A DNA stretch of 35,215 nucleotides from NCBI GenBank assembly GCA_002424645.1, contig DIKU01000167.1, positions 1 through 35,215 of the forward strand. The letters run 5' to 3'. Source of the stretch: Pelobacter sp. UBA5610 (lineage in GTDB: Bacteria > Desulfobacterota > Desulfuromonadia > Desulfuromonadales > Syntrophotaleaceae). The position numbers were made by a program, and so were the translations under genes. Positions 29,081-35,215 of the stretch are shown piece after piece; the first letter of the stretch is position 1; every line of letters starts with the position of its first letter. The notes below the pieces were generated by a model. The model was not told where the DNA came from. It ran no database searches and worked only from the letters and a program-made list of their open reading frames with translations.

Positions 29081-32000
29081 TTAGAATGGTAAATCGTCGT
29101 TAGTTGGTGATTCCTTTAACTCAGGGGCTTTTGGCTCCGATACAGGGGCCTCCGGATCCTCGGAGGTAAATCGTTTCTTACGGGATAGAACGGCAACGGT
29201 ATCTTCTACCTCGAAGGGCAGTTTGTCGGCATCAAAAACAAGACATGCACGGGTGACGCCAAGGAACTTTTTGCCGCGTTTGTAGCCTTCCCATCCACCT
29301 GAAGCTTTGAGATAATACTTGAGGGCTTCTACGTCGAGGCCTTTTGCATTCCGCTGGCGCTGGTGGCGCTCCAGGTAGAATGGATGCACCCGGGCGAGGT
29401 AGAGGTAAAGCAGGCGTTTAGCAGGGCGGTAATCTTTGGTTTCTTTGTTTGTGCCCTTCCAATCCAGGTCGAAGGATTCGGAGGTGGTTTCTTCGACGAT
29501 AATGTCGGCTCCATGCTCGATCTCGTTGTTGCTCATGAAGAATTCCACCATGCGCCAGAAAATAGAAACCTCGTTCTCCTGGTACACGCTCTCCTTCTGG
29601 GTCATGATTGACTTTTCAAGGATCCGCTCTACCTCAGTCTCGTCGAATGAGAATTCGATTTTGTCTTTGAGCAATCGAAAAGTGGTGAGGAGCGCGGTGT
29701 AAGAGCGCAGGATCCGGTCCATTACGTTCTGGCCGGCCACGATTTCCTGGAAGCGGGAGTAAGCAGTTTCAAACTCCTGAGCGAATTGCTCGCCCATGTG
29801 CTCCCGCTGGCTGTGAAGTAGCGCGACGAATGATGTCAATTGCCCACCCTGCTCAATTTTCTTTAGCCTGGCGTGGTTTTCCTTGGCGGCGGCATCAAAC
29901 TCTGTATTGCTGAAGCTGAGCGAGATACAGCGGGTGAATAGCGCCACGTCGGCAGTAGGCTGCTGCTGGCCACTGATGATGCAACCGGCGTTGACCTGGC
30001 TGCTGTTGGTGCGGTTCGGATTGTCTACGGAAGCTCGGGAGCGACCAGTGCCGTCGGCGAATTGCTTCAGGGCTTCTACGCGCTTGTGCTCTGCGTTGTT
30101 GCTGTATTCATCGTACCAGGCCAGGCCGTTGCGTACCTGGGCAATGCGCCGGAAAAAGGCTGCATCGGTGGCGTTTACGATGTGCACCGGTGGTCTGTAT
30201 TTGCCATACACGGCGCAAAGGGATGCGGCCAGTTGGTTTTTGCCGGATCCGGGCAGGCCGAACATGTTGAGGTGGGGGAACATGTTGTCCAGACGTTCAA
30301 AAACCTTCTCCCGGATGATGCAGCTGCACAGGTAAAGTATCCCGATTACTGCATTTTCTCCATGCACTTTGATCATCAGGGCGGTCCATTCCTTCCAGCT
30401 GATTGGCTGGCCACCTTCGGTGTAAACGTAGTATTGCTCGTCCTGGTAGTCGTTGTCCACGTCGTCGGATTTGACGTGATCCCGGATTTTGGAAAAGGCC
30501 GGGAGGTAGTAGGTGGTATCGGCATGGGAAACAAGGCCGTACTCATCTACCGGGGTGAATTTACCTTCAGAAACGATACCGTTTGCGAAGGTGAAAAAGC
30601 CTTCGCGGTGCAGGCCGAGGGTGTAGATCGGGAAAGCGGTTTTCATCTCGTCGTAAACCTTGGCTTTTACCTTCAGGAAGTGCTCTGGTTTTCCCTCAAA
30701 ACGGTAGTTTCCACGGGCCTCGATGGTTTGTTTGAATGGGCCAAGCTCCACGAAATTTCGTGAGTTGATGTCGAGGATCCGGGCGATCTTCTTTTCGTTG
30801 GTAATCTCCACCAGGCGGATGGATTCTTTTGCGCCCTCGATGAATATGATTGGCCGGAGTGTGAAATTGCTGACCTGCCACCCTATTCCACCGATATCGG
30901 AGGAGATAAAGTATTTCTGATCGCGCTCGTACATTCCGTAGGTGATTACGTCCTGTTTCTGTTTTGGATTCAGGTCTGATTTTCTGCCCTTGGTATCGGA
31001 CTGAATCTTAACTGCCTGGCCAAGTATGGTTTTTACCGCCCCGAGATTGCTTGGCTTGCAGAGTTCGCGGATGTAGTGATCCTTGAGTGTCTCGGACTCG
31101 ATGAGGGCGAGCAGAGTGGCCGCGATTTGGGTAGCTTGATCTTTTGAAAACACATCCTGAGGATCATAATCCTCCATCACACGCCAGATGATGCCATCCT
31201 GGGCGGTGTTTTGGATGAATTTTTCGAAGCCTTTTTTACCGTTACGGCGCATGAATGTATCTGGATCCTTGAGCGCAGCGTAGTCCTCCTTCATTGTGGC
31301 CATGCATTCGCGCATGGCCACGAGGTTTGCCTTCATCTTTTCGATGTTGGCCAGGTGTTTTTTCTCCTTCCCTTTTTCAGGGGCCATCTTCTCTGCCGAC
31401 TCCAGCTCGCGGAGTTGTGCACCGATGATGTCCTCCTGAAGGAGCATGTTTTTAATCAGCTCTGAACTGGGCTTCATCTGGCAGATGCGGACCTTGAGCC
31501 CCGCGCGAACGAGGGTTTCTACGTCTCGCTTGGCCGCTTCTGTGCCAGCACTATCGCCATCGCGCAGGATGACGACTTCATCGGTGAAACGGCTGAGTAG
31601 CTTTGCTTGCTGGTCGGTGAGGGCTGTGCCGCAGGGCGCTACGCAGTTGCGAATGCCGTGATCGTGGGGCGTAACCACGTCGAAGTAGCCTTCAACAAGC
31701 GTAGCATATCCGGCGTCCTTGATGCCTCGTCGGTTTTCAAAAAGGCCAAATAGCACCTCGCTTTTGTCGTAGAGTGCGGATTGCTTGGAGTTGATGTATT
31801 TGGAGCGCTGTTTGCCGCCCTCTTCCGGCTTGGCATCTTCTGTGCTCAGTCTGCGGCCGGCAAGTGCAACTACCTTGCCCTGCTGGTCGGTGATTCGGAA
31901 AAGAAGCCGACGTTTGAAAAAGTCATAATGCCCAAAGTCTCCTTTGCCAATGACGCCGATTTCTTCCAAAATTCGTTGTTCCCAAAAACCGGATTTGAAT

Positions 32001-32521
32001 ATCAGGTTGTCATCGGGTGTCCAGCAGATACCGAACGCATCTGCGGTGGTTCGTTTGATGAGCCGCCCATCAGCGTCCACGAGTTCGGTTTTTGTCTCCA
32101 GATCGCAGTAAGATCCTGGCAAGGGGCCTTTGTTTGCGTAGTAGAGATGCACTCCATTGAGGGCTTCATAGAGTGCAGAACGATGCTCCTTTTCTTTTTT
32201 AGCCTGCTCGATGATTTCTGCGCGCTGTTCGCGACGATCGTACTCCACCTCGATGCGGCTTTCTGAAGCTGCAAACTCCAGGGCTTCGGGGTACGTCATG
32301 CCCTGCCGCTCCATGAGGAAGTGGATGCCATCCCCAGCCTGCCCACAACCAAAACATTTAAATTTGTTGGTGTTGGGGAATACGGTGAAGGATGGCGTGG
32401 TTTCGTCGTGGAATGGGCAAAGACCCACGTAATTCACACCCCTGCGCTTGAGTGTTACGTGGCGACCGATTACGTCAACAATGTTGATTTCGGTACGGAT
32501 TTGTTCTGCGTTTCTGATCAT
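29081..32521 (-). CDS. Giant primase-helicase: CHC2, TOPRIM and ATPase in one chain (1146 aa)
   Basis: Makes RNA primers and unwinds DNA for phage replication. The CHC2 zinc finger is at the N-terminus (C35, H38, C56, C59). The TOPRIM domain has VEGYFD near residue 277 and DGDSAG near 322, with a DnaG-like ALYDKSEVLFGL upstream. The C-terminal half holds a P-loop ATPase with FGLPGSGKN (about residue 755) and an acidic WYDEY (about 803), probably a helicase of the SF3 or DUF927-like type. The middle region (350-700) is unassigned. Start at 32521 follows the upstream stop by 19 bases and gives MIRNAEQ as N-terminus, the usual DnaG beginning; an upstream TTG-type start adds only non-conserved residues. 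Confidence 0.92.
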   Translation of the reverse strand: MIRNAEQIRTEINIVDVIGRHVTLKRRGVNYVGLCPFHDETTPSFTVFPNTNKFKCFGCGQAGDGIHFLMERQGMTYPEALEFAASESRIEVEYDRREQRAEIIEQAKKEKEHRSALYEALNGVHLYYANKGPLPGSYCDLETKTELVDADGRLIKRTTADAFGICWTPDDNLIFKSGFWEQRILEEIGVIGKGDFGHYDFFKRRLLFRITDQQGKVVALAGRRLSTEDAKPEEGGKQRSKYINSKQSALYDKSEVLFGLFENRRGIKDAGYATLVEGYFDVVTPHDHGIRNCVAPCGTALTDQQAKLLSRFTDEVVILRDGDSAGTEAAKRDVETLVRAGLKVRICQMKPSSELIKNMLLQEDIIGAQLRELESAEKMAPEKGKEKKHLANIEKMKANLVAMRECMATMKEDYAALKDPDTFMRRNGKKGFEKFIQNTAQDGIIWRVMEDYDPQDVFSKDQATQIAATLLALIESETLKDHYIRELCKPSNLGAVKTILGQAVKIQSDTKGRKSDLNPKQKQDVITYGMYERDQKYFISSDIGGIGWQVSNFTLRPIIFIEGAKESIRLVEITNEKKIARILDINSRNFVELGPFKQTIEARGNYRFEGKPEHFLKVKAKVYDEMKTAFPIYTLGLHREGFFTFANGIVSEGKFTPVDEYGLVSHADTTYYLPAFSKIRDHVKSDDVDNDYQDEQYYVYTEGGQPISWKEWTALMIKVHGENAVIGILYLCSCIIREKVFERLDNMFPHLNMFGLPGSGKNQLAASLCAVYGKYRPPVHIVNATDAAFFRRIAQVRNGLAWYDEYSNNAEHKRVEALKQFADGTGRSRASVDNPNRTNSSQVNAGCIISGQQQPTADVALFTRCISLSFSNTEFDAAAKENHARLKKIEQGGQLTSFVALLHSQREHMGEQFAQEFETAYSRFQEIVAGQNVMDRILRSYTALLTTFRLLKDKIEFSFDETEVERILEKSIMTQKESVYQENEVSIFWRMVEFFMSNNEIEHGADIIVEETTSESFDLDWKGTNKETKDYRPAKRLLYLYLARVHPFYLERHQRQRNAKGLDVEALKYYLKASGGWEGYKRGKKFLGVTRACLVFDADKLPFEVEDTVAVLSRKKRFTSEDPEAPVSEPKAPELKESPTNDDLPF

Positions 32522-32540
32522 GGTGTGTAGTGATGGACGA

Positions 32541-32780
32541 TTAGCGCATTGATTGTTGACGGTAGTTCCACATATCAAGAAACACCGACAGGTCTTTGCC
32601 CTGCTGAATGATTGTGGCCCGGATTCTATCTGATTCGGCCTTATGGACTGGATTGTTCCAGCACTGCTCTAGCTTGTAAGTGAGGGCAGTTATGTTAGCC
32701 ATCGACATTTTGATGAAAGACTCGAGGGACTCATCGTCCATTTGGGCGGGGGGCGTAGTGGCTGTGAATAGTGTGAGCAT
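32541..32780 (-). CDS. Small hypothetical protein (79 aa)
   Basis: Helical, slightly acidic protein (LESFIKMSMANITALTYKLEQCWNNPVHKAESDRIRATIIQQGKDLSVFLDMWNY). No family. It lies 13 bases after the ParB-like gene and just before the primase-helicase gene; a replication accessory role is possible from position only. Confidence 0.65.
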   Translation of the reverse strand: MLTLFTATTPPAQMDDESLESFIKMSMANITALTYKLEQCWNNPVHKAESDRIRATIIQQGKDLSVFLDMWNYRQQSMR

Positions 32781-32793
32781 GGAAGTTTAATTT

Positions 32794-33609
32794 TTAAATA
32801 GCTACAGGGATTTCTGATTCGCTGAATATTCTGCCAACATTGATGGATAAAAGGGTTTCACCTTTTCTCCAGGCGTTCCATGCCAGGATAATGGCACAGA
32901 ACTTTTGCTTGGCATCGAGTTTGACCTGGGAACGGTTGATTTTTTCAATCAACTTTCGGATTGGGCTGTTTGTGCCGATATCATCCAGCGTAGCGAGTTT
33001 GGTAAGAAACGACTCTGCGGCGGCTGGATCAATACGGCTGAAATACCAGTGAAAGAATTGGTATTCAGCTCTGTTTAGCACGGAGGTAACCTGTTGGTAG
33101 TGAATCCTATGGCCAAACTTCAGGTGCTCAGTTATGTCGCTATTGGCACAGAAAGCGACGATGTCCTGATTGGTAATAGGCTGCCCAGCAATCCGAATGG
33201 CTTTTGTGTCCAACACATCGTTCCCGTGTTTCAATCCGATGATCTTTCTGGCCAAGGCAGCCATTTCATTGGAGTATCCATTGTGCCCGACGATATTGAG
33301 CGCATCCCCTGCACTTCTGCTTTTACCAGTGTCAATGACAAGCATCGTTTCGGGCTGCAGATTTTTCACCACGCACATTTGGACTGTTTTCTTAGAGGCG
33401 ACTACGGCCTGTAGGCGATGCTGGCCATCAATCAAATTCCCATCTGTATCGAATTTAATTGCCTCGCCCGTAAGCAGCCATTTGCCACGGATCATATCGT
33501 TAGCATATCGGTTTACGGTGGTTTTTGAAAGTTTACGGTTGTTTTCCGTGTTGGTGGACAGCCACTTTTGGGCTGTTTCTGGGGTGACGGTGACTATTTC
33601 AATGTTCAT
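32794..33609 (-). CDS. ParB/Srx-fold DGQHR-type phage protein (271 aa)
   Basis: N-terminal ParB/sulfiredoxin-like domain: WLSTNTENNRKLSKTTVNRYANDMIRGKW followed by IDGQHRLQAVVASKKTVQMCVV, with the DGQHR signature at residues 61-65, which is shared with phage ParB-like nucleases and DGQHR proteins. Then VIDTGKSRSAGDALNIVGH, an all-helical C-terminal half. Family members are common in phages, often beside replication genes; the activity (nuclease, NTP-dependent clamp or DNA-binding) is not settled by sequence. It starts 6 bases after the 74-aa gene. Confidence 0.8.
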   Translation of the reverse strand: MNIEIVTVTPETAQKWLSTNTENNRKLSKTTVNRYANDMIRGKWLLTGEAIKFDTDGNLIDGQHRLQAVVASKKTVQMCVVKNLQPETMLVIDTGKSRSAGDALNIVGHNGYSNEMAALARKIIGLKHGNDVLDTKAIRIAGQPITNQDIVAFCANSDITEHLKFGHRIHYQQVTSVLNRAEYQFFHWYFSRIDPAAAESFLTKLATLDDIGTNSPIRKLIEKINRSQVKLDAKQKFCAIILAWNAWRKGETLLSINVGRIFSESEIPVAI

Positions 33610-33615
33610 AATACG

Positions 33616-33840
33616 TTATTGGATGTGCGAACCTTCGCCCGTTAGGCTATGTATCGCGAGTGGACCGCAAATGTGAATGGCTCCTTGCCGGGTGGGAAGG
33701 ACTTGAAAGCGGGTATGGCTATCGCAGTCCTTGCCCTTGGCAACGGTTAATTGTTTCCGTGAAATTTGTTGGATGCCAGCCGGGGCAAGCTGACTATAGT
33801 GTTGTGCTTTGTCTGCAAAAAAATATCCGCCCGAAGGCAT
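33616..33840 (-). CDS. Small hypothetical protein (74 aa)
   Basis: Polar protein (MPSGGYFFADKAQHYSQLAPAGIQQISRKQLTVAKGKDCDSHTRFQVLP) without family. The frame is open to a TTG at 33900, but the ATG at 33840 is the first ATG. It lies between a structured-looking leader region (33904-33955) and the ParB-like gene, which starts 6 bases after its stop. Coding is likely but not proven. Confidence 0.5.
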   Translation of the reverse strand: MPSGGYFFADKAQHYSQLAPAGIQQISRKQLTVAKGKDCDSHTRFQVLPTRQGAIHICGPLAIHSLTGEGSHIQ

Positions 33841-33903
33841 GGATATGGGCTGGGAAACTGACGGTCTGACTGTTACAAAATCAGATAAGTCGCAATCCAA
33901 CCT

Positions 33904-33955
33904 CCGGGCGGATTCCCCTACCCTGCCCGGTCAGGGTTCTGATTCGAGACCGGGC
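33904..33955 (-). promoter_or_regulatory. Mutually exclusive hairpins upstream of the 74-aa gene
   Basis: GCCCGGTC (33925-33932) is perfectly complementary to GACCGGGC (33948-33955, 15-base loop), and its first six bases (33925-33930) are also complementary to CCGGGC (33904-33909). Only one of the two hairpins can form, an arrangement typical of attenuators or riboswitch-like leaders. No terminator T-tract is seen next to it. Confidence 0.45.
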
Positions 33956-33973
33956 TGGTGGTAAGGTGTTTTG

Positions 33974-34105
33974 TTATGATTCAGGCGTTAAATCGCCATT
34001 CATGTGTGCAAAAAAGAATAGGGCCAGAATGCCCACGGGCCATAAAAACAGTACGGATGCGATGAGGCCAATGCCGTATATCAATGCGATTTGCTTAGGC
34101 TCCAT
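33974..34105 (-). CDS. Small membrane protein (43 aa)
   Basis: Mostly one or two tight hydrophobic spans (IALIYGIGLIASVLFLWPVGILALFFFAHM) with a short polar tail. The ATG at 34105 overlaps the preceding stop by 11 bases (ATGGAGCCTAA), which supports translation. Function unknown; may act with the larger membrane protein encoded just upstream. Confidence 0.62.
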   Translation of the reverse strand: MEPKQIALIYGIGLIASVLFLWPVGILALFFFAHMNGDLTPES

Positions 34106-35215
34106 GTGCGGTTGATTTAACGGTAAGGAGACTAATGATTTTTTGGGCATTTGGGTAGGGCTGAATCGGCTCAATGATGGGGAAAAACTCATCATTGAGA
34201 TAGGTTTTGAGCCGAAAGGCGGCTTGCTCTGGAAGGTCGTCTACCCTCTCCAGGTATTCTACCGTCCGATCCAGTTTGTTGTGGATCCGGCTGAGCACGG
34301 TTTGGGCATTGGCGTGGCGGTTTTTTAAGTTGCTTGGTTCGCGCCTTAATTCGTTCTCAAACCACCGCAGTGCTTCGCCGGGACTCATGACGGAATGAGA
34401 GGCGTTTGTCTGTGCCACAGATGTTGGCGTCTGTGGCACAGACGGTGGCTCTGGTTCAACTGATATAACATTGCCATCATTTGCCACATTAAATCCTATT
34501 GGGCGGCTGTTGGCGATATTTACGGGCTGTCCATTCTGACTTTTGAAAGCCTGGCCTGGAGTAGGGGAGGAGCGCCCGTCCAGGTTCTTTTCGCAGGCCA
34601 CCCGGAGTAGAATGAGCAGGATTTGCAGCACTTCTATCCAGCCGCCTGAAGCGAGTACGAGCTTTGAGGCGAAAGTGGTTTGTGAGGCCATCCTGGCCTC
34701 TTTGGCTTCATAGTCAGCCCTTTGGTTGCGCACAGCCTCCTCGCGTTGGCGGAGAAGGGATTCTTTGGACTGAGACTGAGCGCGCACGGACTTAGCGTCC
34801 TGGTAATACATTTTACCCTTCCATTTTTGCATTGGGGCGTTGGCGATTGATTTGTCAGTATTCGCAATCGCGGCATCTATTTCGCGGGTGTCGGGTTTGA
34901 AAGTGGTGGCGTTTTTCTCGTGACTCAGCATCGTGGCCAGTTGCTCGCCGCCTTTGGTTGAGTTGTAGATACTCATCGTGAACGTGGCAATGGCCACGGC
35001 CACCAAACCCAGAAAAATGAAAGTGTTGGATGGACTGTGCCCCAGCGAATTCCAGCCCTGGAAAAAAGGAATACGAACTGCCCAGGTGGCAGCTTTCAAC
35101 TTGCCCCATTCGATAACAATGGTAAGTGTAAGTGCCAGGAATATGGCCACTTCGATCGGGAATGAGATGGAGAAGTTTTTGAAATAGGAGAGTGCGCCCA
35201 GTACGCCGCTGAAGA
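34095..35215 (-). CDS. Membrane protein with coiled coil, cut by the window edge (at least 372 aa)
   Basis: The frame stays open to the last base of the window (21 more codons beyond the GTG at 35150, reading FSGVLGALSYFKNFSISFPIE), so the true start lies outside. Hydrophobic segments are at the new N-terminus, around VAIFLALTLTIVIEW, NTFIFLGLVAVAIATFTMSI and LASGGWIEVLQILLILLRVAC, with a long charged helix (SVRAQSQSKESLLRQREEAVRNQRADYEAKEARM) between the last two. The C-terminal half is soluble and Pro-rich. Family unknown; a replication-membrane anchor or host-takeover protein is possible. Confidence 0.7.
   Translation of the reverse strand, partial: FSGVLGALSYFKNFSISFPIEVAIFLALTLTIVIEWGKLKAATWAVRIPFFQGWNSLGHSPSNTFIFLGLVAVAIATFTMSIYNSTKGGEQLATMLSHEKNATTFKPDTREIDAAIANTDKSIANAPMQKWKGKMYYQDAKSVRAQSQSKESLLRQREEAVRNQRADYEAKEARMASQTTFASKLVLASGGWIEVLQILLILLRVACEKNLDGRSSPTPGQAFKSQNGQPVNIANSRPIGFNVANDGNVISVEPEPPSVPQTPTSVAQTNASHSVMSPGEALRWFENELRREPSNLKNRHANAQTVLSRIHNKLDRTVEYLERVDDLPEQAAFRLKTYLNDEFFPIIEPIQPYPNAQKIISLLTVKSTAHGA

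Noticed and set aside
30062..30763. 233-aa plus-strand open frame
   Set aside because: Antisense to the ATPase domain of the primase-helicase.
33901..33960. tRNA-like pattern (GGTTCTGATTCGAGACC)
   Set aside because: No T-arm with correct pairing, no anticodon arm or acceptor stem on either strand; the pairing is better explained by two alternative hairpins.

Overview
The window looks like 35 kb of a tailed phage or prophage (siphovirus-like) of a Bacteroidota host. Every gene I can support lies on the minus strand, so transcription runs from high to low coordinates. The host call rests on Bacteroidota-type promoters (TTG, 20-21 bases, TAnnTTTG), the lack of Shine-Dalgarno sequences with A-rich start contexts instead, and a lipoprotein with a canonical lipobox. 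There is no integrase, tRNA, rRNA or CRISPR array.

Layout in transcription order. (1) 35215-27000, early/replication: a membrane protein cut by the window edge, small proteins, a ParB/DGQHR-like protein, a giant CHC2-TOPRIM-ATPase primase-helicase, a non-coding iteron region (28432-28793) that looks like a replication origin, small ORFs and an HNH nuclease. (2) 26540-16950: amidase endolysin, two large tail proteins, a possible HTH regulator (21628-22491), a duplicated-domain tail protein, a 1010-aa fibre with an export signal, a small secreted protein and a small membrane protein. (3) 16810-10770: a second secreted fibre-like protein, prohead protease-scaffold, major capsid protein, a probable major tail protein and small neck/tail genes. 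(4) 10723-9878: two small neck/tail genes. (5) 9857-7821: a terminator-bounded regulatory island with a lipoprotein, an antirepressor, small regulators and three long perfect palindromes. (6) 7778-4503: tail-completion-like protein and tape measure. (7) 4455-75: a small protein, portal, two small proteins (one probably TerS) and the large terminase. Portal and terminase therefore come last, after the tape measure, unlike the usual terminase-portal-capsid-tail order.

The most striking signal is a promoter family in front of five late units (starts 26538, 16808, 10723, 7778, 4455): STGTCCTA, 21-22 bases, NACYTTTG. The 3' half resembles the host -7 box without its first T; the 5' box replaces the host -33 TTTG. 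Four of the five place the start codon 3-4 bases after TTTG, which predicts leaderless mRNA. Three of the five abut the U-tract of the preceding terminator. This implies a dedicated phage late activator or sigma-like factor; the 287-aa HTH-like protein at 21628-22491 is a candidate. Other notable items are an AACCCC motif upstream of abundant structural genes, including a nested in-frame scaffold start, and a structured leader RNA whose differences are all G-U wobbles on the transcribed strand.
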